Shown here: positions 36,581-49,800 of the stretch, piece by piece
Position numbering within the stretch: position 1 is the stretch's first letter
Layout of the letters: each line of letters starts with the position of its first letter
Source of the DNA: Sphagnum compactum
Taxonomy: Eukaryota > Bryophyta > Sphagnopsida > Sphagnales
Assembly: GCA_965153455.1 (NCBI GenBank)
Contig: OZ234499.1
Coordinates: 12,830,271 to 12,894,270, forward strand
DNA length: 64,000 nt
Reading direction: 5' to 3'
Position numbers and translations under genes: made by a program
Notes under the pieces: model-generated
Seen by the model: the letters and a program-made list of their open reading frames with translations, nothing else
The model's database searches: none
Told to the model about the DNA's origin: nothing

Positions 36581-37973
36581 ATGACTAGTCCTCAGGGCAT
36601 GGATGAGTTGTTCTGGGATGAGATCATGAGGACAAATGATTGGTCTAAGAGACTGATAATGGCGGTAGAAGTGCGGGAGTTGAATGCTGATAAATTGTTT
36701 AAAATTGCCAAATTCAACCTAAGAGGGAGGGCCAAAGAATGGTTTAAGAAGCTGAATCCTACACCTACTGATTGGACAGAATTACGTACTTGGATCGTGC
36801 AGAAATATGGCAATGTTGATGCTAATGACATCCGGATCAAACTGGATGCCATCAAGCAAGAGCCAAAGGAGAGGGTTCAAAAGTACTATGAAAGGATGGA
36901 TAAACTTTCTCAACGGGGTCAAATACAAGATGCAGCACAGCATCATAGATTTCTAAGAAAACTAAGGCTAGAAATAAGAAAATTTTGTGTTGTCAGGACC
37001 TACACTGACTTTGAGGAAGTGGTTGTAGCTGCTGTTAAGATTGAACGTGTGTTGGGAGAACTAGGGGAGACCCCATATGAACCCATGAAGGAAGAACAAG
37101 ATGAAACCATGTCCGGAGAATCTACCACAGATCGTCAACTTCATGTTTTGAACGAAACTCTCATTAATTTTTTTAGAAAGGGGACAGATGGCAAAGCTAG
37201 ACCCAATACAAGTTTTTCTCTTAACACTCACAATCGCTGCCAATTATGCCGCTCAGAAGAACACATAGCCTCAACATGCCCTAAACTTGCAAACACAAGG
37301 CCAAAATGTGCCAAATGCGGAGGTAGGCATAAGACTGACAATTGTGGTGTGAAATGTTCTTTCTGTCTTGGGTTGGGGCATACAGAAGAGAGGTGTTGGA
37401 AGAAATCTACAAAAGGTTTGCCTGCCACTACACACTTCCTGGAAGTCTTGGTTGATGATGAAGAAGCCACTCTGTTAAAATTGAACCGTGTTTGTGGAGA
37501 GGACCAGCATATATTCTCTGGGGTGAGAATCCCAAAAAGGAAATTGCCCATTACTGCCAATACAGCTGAAAAACAAGAGGTAGTGATTACAGAAGATGAA
37601 CAGAAAAGAACAAACATGGGATTTGAAGCAGCTATGAAGTCTAAGATTCTTTCTCATTTCATCAAAGGAAAGATTGCTTTAACTCCCATGGAAACCATTC
37701 TCATAATTCCAAGAGAATTGGAATATTTGGAAGGATTGGTTAAGCTAGTTAGAAGGGAAAAAGATGCAAAAGGCCAGAGGAATCAGGTAGATGCAATTCA
37801 TTCAACCCCTGCAATCAAGAAGGTTAGTGTCAACAAAACACATCGCAACAAAACATTACATTTGGCTGTAGAAATCAATCAAGCAATGATAGAAGGCTTG
37901 GTGGATACTAGGGCATCTATGTTAGTAATGGCAGCCAGTGTTGTTAGGGAACTTGGCATAATGCACCCGGTGG
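36581..37973 (+). pseudogene. gag: gag with zinc knuckles and start of protease
   Basis: Open for 464 codons before the CACTA insertion. A Retrotrans_gag-type capsid region occupies about residues 40-160 (GRAKEWFKKL, then W.EL..W...KYG). At about 220-275 three CCHC zinc knuckles follow: CX2CX4HX4C, CX2CX3HX4C and CX2CX4HX4C. They bind RNA during particle assembly. At about 442 the protease active-site motif appears as DTRAS instead of DTGAS, a change expected to inactivate it. The frame runs on into the CACTA terminus and stops at 38,017. Confidence 0.85.
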
Positions 37974-40829
37974 CACTAGAAGAAAAACATGTATTTTCGA
38001 CTAGTCTTTGTGACTAAATTTTAGTCGCAAGAGACATTTTGCAACTAAAATCCCTTTAGTTGCCTAAGACAAGTCGCATGTGATAAATTAGTTGCAAATG
38101 ACATAGGGTATTGTATGAAAGAAAAAGTCAACAAATACATTTCATCCTTTGACTCCATTGTATATGTATTGTCACATGCGACTAAGATGCAACTATTTTG
38201 GTCACAATTGAAGGGAAATGATGTGTTGCCACGTGTCTTAATATTTGATTATTTAAATTATTATTATTATTACTATTTTGAATCAATCTACGACGTTCAA
38301 TTCAAAAACTTAGATGATCTTATATTATGACACATGGCCCAATGTAAGTATGCCACGTGGCATTAAAAAAATTTAATAAAAATATTAATATTAGGTTGGT
38401 AAGTACCTAGGTAGGAACATAAATAGGTGCCTATAAACCTAGGCTACATACCAACCTACCTAATTAGGTTTTAAAAAAAGTAGGTAGGTTCTACTTTCTA
38501 GGTTAAATACCTACTCATATAGGTAGGTACTTAGGTCGACCTAGGTGGGTAGGTCAAACTAGGTACCTACCTAACTAGGTAGATAAGTAGGTTGCGAAGG
38601 TAAATACTTTTTAAATGTGCATAATTTATTTTTTTGTTTTGGGTTGAGCCTTTTGATTAGCCCATCCCATGTGCACAAATTTTTTAATGTGAAATTGGAT
38701 GACCACACCCCCTTGTTTATATAGTGTTCAAAATAGGATTCAAGAACAAACAATATGGGATAAGTTTTGAAGTTGAAAGTTTTTGACAAACTAAGTTGTA
38801 ATTCCAAAACTTTTTCATGTCTTACTTTCTTAGTTTTTAAATTTCTTAACAATTCAAGTACTGGATAATTAGAAAACCATTTAACTAATAATGATTAACT
38901 ATACATATATTTAAATTATGAAGTATACACTACAAATATTCAATAATCATTAACAATTACTTAAATAAGCAATAACTTCTTAATATTTAACAAACTAACT
39001 ATCTAGTTCTTCACAAATTATTAATACATAACTCATAAATAAATAAATAAATAAAATATTTTAAAATATTTTATTACTTTTTAGAATCTGATCGAAGTAT
39101 ATATAATATAATTAAAGTAAAATTAATTTAATGACTATAATTTAGATTTTAACTATTTTAAATATTTATGTTAAAATTATAAGTAATGAATTAACAATGG
39201 TTATTAGAAAGTAAATTTTTACACAATTTTTTTAAAAATTATTATTCAAATAATTACATTACTTATTATATAATTACATTTATTTTTGTAAAAATTATTA
39301 TAAGTCAAGTAATTTTTTTACCTTGGTAATTATTAACTATAAATACAATAATATAACATTAATTTTCATTATTACTGTAAAATTACTATAAATTATTTAT
39401 CATAGATGATTAATCACATAATGTTTTTAAATAATAATATAGGAATATAAATTATATAATATACAAATCTATGTTATAACAATAATTATTTAGTGTAACT
39501 TAGATTTAATAAACATAATCATTTATAATTATTTTAAAAAATGATTTATTATGGATTGTAGTAGAAAAAACCCTTAAAACTCAATCAATAATTTTTTGAA
39601 TTAAAATATAAATTTAAGATTCCAAAATAACATTCAGAATTCAAATATCAATTTTTAGATCAAACAAGTTTTTTGAAGTTAAATAACAAATTTCAGAATT
39701 GGAATGTCAATTTTCAGATTTAATAATAATATTCAAAATTAAAATGTCCATTCTAAGACTCAATTAATAATTTTCTGAATTGAAATATAAATTTCAAGAA
39801 TCCAAATTAATAATTTGGAATTCAAATTTCAACTTTCAAGTCAAATAATTTCTTAAAATTTTAAATTTAAATCTTCAAAATTCAAACATCAAATTTCAAG
39901 TTCAAATCAAAATATTTAAAATCAAAATGTCGATTTTTAGACTCAATAAAGTTTTTTGAATTGAAATATTAATTTTTAGATTCGAAAATAATAATTTAGA
40001 ATCAAAATATCAAGTTTTAGATCAAATATTTCTTTTGAATTTAAATAACAATTTCCAGAATTGAAATGTCAATTTTCAAATTCAAGTAACAATATTCAAA
40101 ATTGAAATGTCCATTTTTAGACTCAATTAAGAATTTTCAGACTTGAAGTATTAATTTTGAGAATCCAAAATAATAATTTGGAATTGAAATTTCAGGTTCA
40201 AATCAAATGATTAGTAAAATTTAAATGCAAACTTTTCAGAGTTGAAATGTGAATTTTCATATAAAAGTATTCAAATAAAATGTCCATTTTTTATAATCAA
40301 TTAATAATTTTCTAAATTTAAATACTAATATTTGGATTCAAAAATATTAATTCAGAATTCAAATATCAAGTTTCAAATTCTAATATATATTTTAAAAATT
40401 AAAATAGTAGTTTTCAGAATTGTAATATCAATTTTCAGATTTGAATAAAACATTCAAAGTTCAAATACTAATTTTGAGATTCACTATATGAACAATATAC
40501 ACATGTATGCATATTATATATATATAACTTTAGGGTGTACATTAAAATACACCCGTATGTCGTTGTAGAATACCTAGGATGCAACTAGTTTGGTGATTAT
40601 TGCGACTAATGGGACATATCAACCTATTATTGGATGAAAATAAATGTAAAATTGATCCAACCAATAGGATGAAATTTCTAATAGTTGCATCATAGTTGTG
40701 AGAATGACCAAAATAGTTGAAATTTGGTCTTGTAATTACCCAAGATATTCCCAAATCTAGTCGCAAATGATTACAAATCGCATGTAGTTGTAAATGGAGT
40801 GGTTAAATTTTGGTTAATTTCTACTAGTG
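37974..40829 (+). mobile_element. Complete non-autonomous CACTA (En/Spm-type) element, 2,856 bp
   Basis: Left end CACTAGAAGAAAAAC at 37,974; right end TTTCTACTAGTG at 40,829, so the termini share CACTAG.AGAAA. It is flanked by the 3-base target duplication TGG (37,971-37,973 and 40,830-40,832), the length CACTA transposases make. Subterminal repeats (TAGTCGCAA, TAGTTGCA, GCAACTA) crowd both ends and are the expected transposase-binding sites. The interior has a TAGGTAGG cluster (38,390-38,600), very AT-rich DNA and the 181-bp tandem array. There is no coding region, so it needs a transposase from elsewhere. The retrotransposon protease reading resumes directly after the duplication. Confidence 0.92.
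39576..40480 (+). repeat. ~181-bp tandem array inside the CACTA element
   Basis: The landmark ACTCAATTAATAATTTT occurs at about 39,576, 39,757, 39,940, 40,120 and 40,293, giving periods of 181, 183, 180 and 173. Within each unit a shorter pattern (CAGAATTGAAATGTCAATTTT) is repeated with variation, so the array looks like a two-level repeat. It is extremely AT-rich. Confidence 0.75.
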
Positions 40830-43800
40830 TGGCTGGCCATGAAACTTATAAGACGGCCTCTAGTATAGTGACGTAGGCATTAGGAAGGATTACTGAGCTT
40901 CTAGTGAAAGTGTGCGGGATTTATGATCTTCCTTGTGGTGGACACAAACAGCTATGATTTGCTACTTGGATTGCACTTCTTCATCAAAATAAGAGTAGTT
41001 GTTGATGTGGAGAAAGGTGTCATATAGGTTTGTAATTGACCAAGAATGGAAGTGGAAGTACTTCCACTGAATGTAGTAAACATGTTGCAGGTGCTTGAAG
41101 GATTTGAAGAGGAAAAATGCAATGTACAAGAAGAGTTATTCAACAGAAAGATGGGACAGTTGTAGATTAAAGACTAGGTTAATCTGTTGGGTGCAGTAGA
41201 CTCTGAGGATTTCAATGAAGAGTCCTCTTCTGAAGAAGAATTAACAAAATATGAAGGACAAAGTATAAAGGATGATCCACAAGAAACCATCTTGAAGCTG
41301 GAGAACGAAATTGAAGAACTAAAGGACTGTGGGTTGGATTTGATCATTGAAGAAGAAGCACCTATGCATATTTTGAATTTGACACTACAAGAGCAATATA
41401 AAGACATTCTGGAAGGATTGTTCCCTAAGGATGATGATTATGTTGATTGGATAAAGTGTGCAGCTACAAAAGAGGATGTTTGGATGCAGTAAAGACTTGG
41501 AAGAAGCATTGAACCCAATGCACACTTGTATCCAGTTCAGATGTCTGATGATCTAATTGAGGAGGGCAGTAGGTGGACCTAGATCAAGATCAAGAGTAGG
41601 GTAAAACTGGATGAATCTTTGAATGAAGAATAACAGAAGCAGCTATGGGATCTTCTAGAGGAATTTTAGGAGGTATTTGCATGGCACAAAGGGGAATTGG
41701 GGCAGTGTTCTATAGGGGAACATTTTATTGATACTCAAGGGATGCCTCCATGTCGTATGACTCCTGGATAGCTGTCCTATTGGGAAGAAGCTGAAGTTAA
41801 TCGACAAATACAAACATTGGTAGATTTGGGAAAGATGTGCAAAAGTGCATCAGAGTACGCTTGCAGAATAACTCTGCCAATGAAGAAAGATGGAATCCAA
41901 AGATTTTGTGGGAACTACCACGCACTAAATCATCAAACAAGGCAGGACTCTTTTCCCATGCCCCTGATTGAAGATGTTTTGAATCAATTAAGGCACTCCA
42001 AGTGGTTTTCAGCACTTGATTTGTAGTCTGAGTTTTGGCAGATTTCGATGGCTCTTGAAGATGTTAAAAAAATAGTAGTGATCACCAAATTAGGTCTCTA
42101 TGAGTGGAATGTTATGCCATTCAGACTAAAAAACGCCACTAGTACATTCTCACGAACCATGGCTAACATGTTCAAGGAATGGACAAACCAATTTGTGAAA
42201 GTGTTTGTTGATGATGTAAACATACACAGTGGAACCTAGAATGAACATTTATATCACATCCAACTGGTTCTACAGAAACTAAAGGGGGTTAATCTCAAGT
42301 TGAATCCTAGCAAATGTTGTTTTGGATCCAAGAGCATTACGTTTTTGGGACATATTGTGGAAAATGTTGTATCTCAACCTGATCCCGGGAAGATAGTAGC
42401 AATCCAACATTTTCCGACACCCAAGACAGCCACGAATGTCAAGGCATTTTTGGGACTGACATGATACTACAAAAGATTCATTCGTGAGTATGCCAAGATT
42501 GCAAAACCACTGTTTGCATTGACAAAGAAAGATTGTAAGTTTCTTTGGATGCCCACATGCCACACAACTTTTATTGCATTGAAAAGAAGACTTGTGGAAG
42601 CACCTGTTTTGGTCATACCAGAATTCAATAAACCGTTCATCCTGGATGTTGACTGGTCTATAAGGGGTGTTGGAGCTATTTTGTCACAAAAATCTAGGAG
42701 GCAGAGCAAGTCATTACTAATGCATGCAAGGGCTTGTCTTCAGTTCAACGTCGTTTTCATCCCATGGAGGGAGAGTGTTATGCTTTCATTTGAGGTATCA
42801 TGTATTTCAGGCAATATCTTTATCAAAACCCATTTTCGCTACGCACAAATCACAAACCTTTGGAGAGGTTGGCCACTATTTCAGATGCCTATGGTAGGAA
42901 AGGCCGTTGGATAGCAATGTTGCAGGATTTTCAATTCAGAATTATACATCGGGCAGGAAGCAGACACTTGAATGTTGATGTTTTAAATCGAAATCCTATT
43001 GGTTTTTCGGAAGAGGATGAAGATTTTGGAAGTGATGTGATGGAATAGGAAGAGCAACTAGGAATCACACCAGCACCAGAAACAACCAATGGCAATAAGT
43101 ATGTGCTTATTGTTATTGACCATTACTCTAAATGGTGTGAAGCACGACCTGTTAAGGAACATGATGTTTACACTACTGCTAAGTTTCTAGAGGATGAAAT
43201 CATTTGCAGGTATGGAGTGCCTAAATATATTTTAACAGATAATGGCAACAAGTGGATGAAAGAATTTGCTAAAATCTGTCAGAATTATGGCATCACACAT
43301 CAATTTAAAACCCCTGCCTAGCTTCAATGCAATGGTATGGTGGAACGTCTAATAAAAACCATTAAACATGGACTCACAGTTATGGTTGCTACCAACATAC
43401 AGGATTGGGATTTACTCCTACCAAGAATACTCTTTGGATACTAATGTGGCATCCAAACCAGCACAAAATATCTCCTTTCATGGTGCTCATTAGTCGTACG
43501 CCAAGACTCACCATTGATAACAGCTTTAATGGTTTGTGTGATGTGTTTGATGAACAGGAAAATCCCGAAGTCATGGCAAAACAAATGATTCTTAAAATGC
43601 AGTTGATTGTAAGTGTGCATAAAACTTTGCTAAAAAATGTGGAGCATGCACAGAAGAGACAAATGAAGGTGTATGCAGCCTGAAAAGGGTTGCAAACCTT
43701 TGAAGGCTTCATAGAAAATGCCAAAGTCAAGATGCGTAAACCTGGAAATAAGTGATCATTGCTCAGTAATTGGGAAGGACCATGCTTCTTTGTTGAGTAC

Positions 43801-43930
43801 AAAGATGGCAAGGGATTTCAGGAACAAGATCATGGCAGCAGAATGTGTATTCTCAAAGTTCTCAAAGCATAGTGTTGGGAACGGTCAAAAAGAAATTTTC
43901 AATTATATCTGTCTGCATATTAATGCTTGA
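40830..43930 (+). pseudogene. pol: pol remnant: protease C-terminus, reverse transcriptase, RNase H, integrase
   Basis: Protease remainder at 40,830-41,030, with a frameshift near 40,940. Reverse transcriptase at about 41,770-42,480 has motifs KKDGIQRFCGNYHALN, MPFRLKNA and FVDD (the catalytic YVDD box). RNase H at 42,480-43,048 has the TNHKPLE-type motif and IIHRAGS. Integrase core at about 43,070-43,480 has IDHYSKW and LTDNG, followed by the C-terminal WEGPCFF block near 43,770. No chromodomain was seen. Stops fall at many points, including 42,024-42,026 (TAG), 42,237-42,239 (TAG), 42,461-42,463 (TGA) and 43,319-43,321 (TAG). Several are where CAG or TGG would be expected, as C-to-T decay predicts. 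Confidence 0.9.
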
Positions 43931-43964
43931 TCTATGAGGACATAGATTTATTTGGAAGGAGTGG

Positions 43965-45038
43965 TGACACTTGTAACCTAAAAACAGTGTCAGATGTTTT
44001 CTATGGATGAAGGCTACAAACCCTAACTCAGCTTGGTGGCTGAACTATTGGCAACGCGGTGATTCAACAGCGTCGAAAAATTTATTTCTGATGTGTTTCT
44101 ATTTTTTTTGTGTTTTGTTGTTTTGCACGTTCTGACGAAAGGAGCTTGGTGAGTTAGTTTTTGTGATGGAGCGCAATCCCAGGTGCTCAATAAAAACTCT
44201 TCATGAACTTTGTGAATCATGGTTCTGCGAAGAGATTGGCAGGAAGATTTCTGGGGAGTGAAGGGATGAGGTTATGAGGAGTACATTTGATGCAGGCTGA
44301 AGAAAAAAGAATAGGCTTTTTGGTGATGAAGAAAAGTTAAGTGGCTAGACTTTCTGAAGACTAGAAGTGTGTGTAAAATTTGGATTTTGGGAATGGTAAT
44401 TAGTTAAGAATAAAACTTCATTAAGACTATTAGATCGAAAGAACCTTGATGATTGAATTTCCGTTGTGCCAAGAGTCAGGAAAAGGTCTAAAGGTCTGGT
44501 ATGTTTTTCTATAGGGACCAACATAAGGGAGAGGATGATTGTGTCAAGGATTTCTAGAGTGGTTGTGTGGCAGCTCATGTGAGATAACAGGATCTTGAAA
44601 TGATGAGTGCGCAATCTGTTCCATCCTAAGGAAAGAGTACTTGCTACATTTGTGGGAGCTCTAGGGCTTTTGGGAAGGGGATATTGGAGAATAGAATATA
44701 TTACCTTGACTAATCCTGCCTTGAATCTTTGTCCAGTCACTGAGAGGAATCATGTGAAGTTGTTGAATTGGTTTCTGTGGGGTTTTGTTGTTGGGTATGA
44801 GCTGCCACTCGTGTGAAACCTACTTGTTGAATCCTAGAAAGGAAATCAAGAGTGAAATTGATCGTTTGTTGTCCATAGAAATAAGATGACAGAATGTAGA
44901 TGTCTGCAAGGGTTTTGATGAAGAAATAATACTTGAAGCAGATCTGTCCATCTTTATAAAACCTCAACAATACGCACCAATCTCTGTATGTTCAACAGTT
45001 GGGATTTACACAATGAAAAAAAAAATACTCCTTTCTTT
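43965..45038 (+). repeat. 3' LTR of the Ty3/gypsy element
   Basis: Starts TGACACTTGTAACC directly after a purine-rich tract (TTTGGAAGGAGTGG, 43,951-43,964), the plus-strand primer. It matches 33,382-34,458. The 3' end is placed where similarity to the 5' LTR stops (CTTTCTTTT). Confidence 0.85.
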
Positions 45039-48000
45039 TAGGTGATAGTTTGTGCATTTGGAGCTAAATAAATCTTTAATTTATTGGTAAAACAAAAAAA
45101 TGGAAAATAAAATATAAATTGAATTGGACCCCCCCTGTTGTTTTATCCTAGGCATAACTCGAAGTACCCAAACCTCCCAAGCTTGTCAAACATGGCAAAT
45201 TCAAGTCATGTTCAAGTGATCTCAAAAGCTCACGATAATCATAACATGGAGTTCCACACTTTTGCCCGCTTTGTTTTTTTTCCTTCTCCTTTTACTCTTT
45301 TTATTTTTTACAATCACTATGTTGACCAAACAACAACCACAAAAAAACGATTACGGTAGGAAGACTTTGTCTCCTTGTGCCCTCCTTTCGAAACTATAGT
45401 TGTCATGCAACAATGGTGACAATGATGGTGATGATTATGAGAGGAGCCCAAGTTACCTTGCCCTGCCCCTTTTGTTATCAACACTAGCATGCCAACCAAG
45501 TTTGAAACTTGGGTTGGTGGCAGCAATGGTGGGGCGGTGGTAATGTTTTTACTACTACTATTGTTTTGTTGTTCCTACGTAGTTGAAAGAGAGAATGGGA
45601 GAAAAAATGGAAAGAGAATAGAGAAAGGAAAGATCTTCAGCACAATGAAAGGGCCTTACTTGTGGGTTTTTTAATTTGTTTTTCACACTTATAACGGTTG
45701 TTCCTCCAACAACTTCATTGTTTTTCTCCACATTTCAAGGTAATTAAACCTTGTTGGGGTTTGAATCCATGAGGAGTGCTAGCTATGAATAGTTAGCATG
45801 TAAATACCCACACCACACGATGCAAACAAATCTAACTTGAAACCATAACACAGTTGCAAAAGAATCATGTGCAAAAACATAAACAACAAATCCTATTATT
45901 AACCTAACTAATTTAACTATAGCACCAAACAATTTTGGTGATTCAAAATGGTCATTCACCTTCAATGAAAACAAAAGTCCATGCGTAACACTTCCACACA
46001 ACAAAAATGCAAAGACTAATACCAAACACAAAACACGATATTTTTGCATATAACAGTAAAGTGTGCTACAACCTCAAATCACCAAAAGTGATTTGAGATT
46101 TCACAAATTGGGATTATATACCATCCACATAATATTTCAAACCCCATTCACGATTAAATCAATTTCAAATAAAAACCCAATCAATTAAGTTAACTTGGTT
46201 TATTTGTACCTGGGACTTAACTTAAAAGCTAAATTAACACACTTGACATGTTACCTAGACTAGGTTATTGATGGGATGAACTATAATTTCAATTTATGAT
46301 TAATTCTTAAAATATTAATGGAAAAATTATTTATTTACCTTCAACCTATCCTCCCCACCTTACCTAGCTACCTACCCTACTGTAACTTCCCAATTCCTAC
46401 CTATCTAAAACCTACCTATAATTGGTGTATAAATATTAATTTAATATTTATTTTCCAAATTGTATGATTGCATGTTTTATTTGACTACTTGTTGTATTTG
46501 ATTCCATGTTTCATTTTACTACATTTCTATATTTTTTTACTAGAGGTGTTCATTTTTTGTCATGTTTCACTTAATGTTAAAAAGGTCATTTTAGTCAATT
46601 AAACTAGTAAAAAAAAATCATGTCTCTTAACAACCAAGGGCCTTTAATAAAATTAACCAATTTTTTAATCAAAACAAATAGGGTAGTCATGTTGGACATC
46701 TTGAAATGCCATGAATTTTTGTAGTTTACATTCATTTTCCCCTTGATGTCCTTCTACATCAACTTGACATCCTTGTCATCATCCAAAGAAAAAATTCATT
46801 TTCCTACATCCTTTTGAATGTTTCCCATCGTCCTCTTGATGTGCATCACAGTGCCCCCATCATCCCTTTGTTATTCCCATTGTCCTTTTATCATCATGCT
46901 TGCATTTGTCCAAATTTGGATGTAGTGATATCCTTTAATTAAAAAATCTTAGACAAACTTAATTTTTATTAAAATCACCCAAATCAAGGACATCCCACAT
47001 ATTGAAATGTTAGCTTGGGACATCCTACGAAATAGGGATGTTGGCAACCCTCACATCTTCGGAAAATTTTAACTAAACGAATAATATTCATTTGATGGCT
47101 TGAAATCTTGAAATTTCAATCTAATATATAAATGTAGTTATACTAATACATTAACACATTGGAACATTAATACATACCAACATTGACATATTGTGCACAA
47201 CATTGTTACATTAATAATTTAATGCCATGGCCATATTTAACCTTTCAACATGCATGTAAACCTTGAAAAATCCTACCAAAGAATCCACAAAGTACATAAT
47301 TTTAGAATAAAAAAATTGGTCCATAGATTTAAGGTCATTTCAATTCATTCATGAATGTTTTAAATAATGAATGGTTGATTTGAGAGTTGGTACTTGGATC
47401 AAATGCCTCCTAGAACAATTACAACTCTTGCACAAATGTCCTTACTTTCATCTTATCCAAGCCCAAAACATTTCATGAAAGCATGATATGGTTTATGAGG
47501 ATTTTGTTTGTATGGCAAAATTATTTTCATTTTCTTCTTTTCTTGAACTTTTTTGTTTCACTTTATTTCTTTATAATTTTCCCTTTTAGGTCACAACATT
47601 ATTAACTTCACCATTTATAAAGACCATTTTAAAAAATTAAAACTTAAAAACAAGGATTTAAAACAATAGAAAATATGTATAAGCAAATACACATTAGACC
47701 ATTAGCTAATATTATGGAATGTTCAAAACACAAAGAGACGACCAACAACAAAAAAGAAAAATATTTTGCTCAGATTTATAGGTATACCACAAGGTTTTAG
47801 GCCAATGAAGATTCAAAATAAGTCCACACAATTATAAAATCAAAATACATGCAACATAATTGAATAGGAAAAAAAAGGATTTTCCACACTAATACACTAG
47901 AATATATATATATGGGAAAATTATTGTCCACTTGGGACATCAATGTTTTTATATTTAATAAAGTTTTAATAGACACTTGGAAATTAGTTGAACTTCCTTC

Positions 48001-48842
48001 CATAAGGATTATGTTGAATCTTGTACATGTATTTGCCATAAGATATTTGAATAGAAATTACAAGTGGCATTTTATACCACAAAGGTAAGCTTGCCAATTT
48101 TTTTATCATTTAAATACTTTTTTTTTAATGTGTTCTTTCACCAAATAATGTTTTTTGGGGATGATTGAATCTACTTAAGAAAATTAAATCAATTTAAACC
48201 ATTAATATAAGGTAGTTGTAAATTCTCAGAATTTTTGGTGCATGTGTGAATGTGGAACAAGCAATTAAGTTCATAGGTTGTAGACCATATGTAGGTGGGA
48301 AAAAACAAAAATATCATACAAAAAATTGTTATCACAAATTTTTCTTTGATTTGTTGTTTACATAGGAAGTCACATGACCTATTACTACCTTTTACTTGGT
48401 TGTAAATTTTGGTAGTAGGTTCAAACATGTTAATGAGAATTAAGGCCACTCACTTGGGTGATTATTTAGAAAGCATTAGGTTGCTTTGCCAAAAGTGGCA
48501 AATTATAATTATTTTTAAAAAGATGGATTAGAAATCCATGATTTTTATTATGGCCAAAAATACTCATGAGAATTTCTAAAAAAATATTATGATTTAAAAT
48601 CATGGATAATCATTATACATGGTGATTATGTCATTTTGAAGTCATTTTTTAAATGAAAAAATAGTGAAAACATGTATAATTATAATGTTTTATGAGTTCT
48701 TTTGAATAGTTTATACTCATTAAATTCATTTCAATTTTTTTCACATGTTACCATAATATATTTGAAACATTTCATGTAAACACATTACAAACTTACAATT
48801 TAAGTCTAAATTTTGAAACTAAAACATGAAAACCAAACATTC
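45039..48842. other. AT-rich intergenic DNA
   Basis: No gene recognised. A CTACCTA/CCTACC cluster at about 46,360-46,430 resembles CACTA interiors. Around 46,740-47,060 are repeated GTCATC/CATCC strings and, at 47,050, the string TTGGCAACCCT, which is the complement of the motif at 30,100. Short ORFs here have no family signature. Confidence 0.4.
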
Positions 48843-48990
48843 ACTACAACAAAATGCATCTAGTACAACAAGTGATTTCATTGGATTTTGAATGAATTCA
48901 CTGGTCCTAGTGAACAGAACCTAACGAGGATGTAATGGATTCATTAGTCTAGTGAAAGAAGAGTGAACTGCATTTACAATTTGTAATAGT
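48843..48990. mobile_element. CACTA-type MITE (~150 bp)
   Basis: Starts CACTACAACAAAATGC, a near-perfect En/Spm-type terminus, and ends in a degenerate complement (GCATTTACAATTTGTAATAG). The inside has TAGTGAA / TTCACT repeats. It matches the reverse complement of 20,890-21,065. Confidence 0.6.
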
Positions 48991-49349
48991 AATTGGTTAC
49001 ACTTAGCTAAGCTTTTATTAATGTGATTGTGGCTTAACGTGAACTGGTTCAAGCAGGCATAATTGATTAGTTGTTAAATTTTTATCACTAAACATATGTA
49101 ATTGCATTTGAAATAGACCCAAAGTAAAACTAATTTGTTTACAACATTGAACATTAAAGCTTTCTACACTTGGTATCAATTATATAAACCAATAGTATAA
49201 CCTTATACAAGCCAACATTGATACATTTAACATTCTAATTATAATTATGACCATAATTGAGCTTTTTTAACGTGCATGCAAACCTTGTAAAGTTTTAACA
49301 CAAAATTACGTAATATAAATTAAAAAATTGATCCATAGATATAGGGTGT

Positions 49350-49800
49350 AGATTATTATAAAATCTTAATTTTGATGTGAATACAAAAAAACATTCCTTA
49401 AAAAATTTTGAAAATAAAAGACCACAAGGTTCAAATCACAATGATGACTTTCACAAAGTCGTTTTTTCAAGTTACAATAAAATGTCGATTTTAATGTAAA
49501 GTTAAAGAAAACATTCCCCAAAACATTATGGAAACAAAAGACCCACTACAAGGTCTAAATTCATAGTGATGACCTTGATAAAATTGATTTTGAAAATTTC
49601 AATAAGATGTTGACTTTAATGTAGAGTCCCAAAAAATATTCCCCTAAACACTTTAGAATCAAAAGACCCACCACAAGGTTTTAAATCACAATGATTACCT
49701 TGATAAATCATGTTGTTTGTGCAAATTATAATAAAATGTCAATTTAATGTTGAGTCTTAAAAGACATTCCAAAAACATTTGTTCAACCTTCTTTGTTCAC
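49350..49800 (+). repeat. ~120-130-bp tandem repeat, about 3.5 units
   Basis: Units share TTAATGT.GAGT..AAA.AACATTCC and AAAGACCCACTACAAGGT, spaced about 120, 125 and 130 bases (phase marks near 49,361, 49,480, 49,605 and 49,735). The units are clearly diverged. Confidence 0.65.

Larger units (their letters stand above)
33382..45038 (+). mobile_element. Degenerate Ty3/gypsy LTR retrotransposon with nested CACTA insertion(s)
   Basis: Order: 5' LTR, initiator-Met primer site, leader, gag, protease (interrupted), reverse transcriptase, RNase H, integrase, purine-rich tract, 3' LTR. Integrase after reverse transcriptase/RNase H marks the Ty3/gypsy order. Many stops and frameshifts in pol make it non-autonomous. 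In 140 aligned LTR bases (34,261-34,400 against 44,841-44,980) I count about 11 differences, so insertion is old. No target duplication was identifiable. Without the CACTA insertion at 37,974 the element would be about 8.8 kb. Confidence 0.9.

Noticed and set aside
41187-43930. Stop-codon reassignment (TAG read as Gln)
   Set aside because: TAG occurs in frame only in decaying elements and itself ends the E1 frame, whose exons contain none internally.
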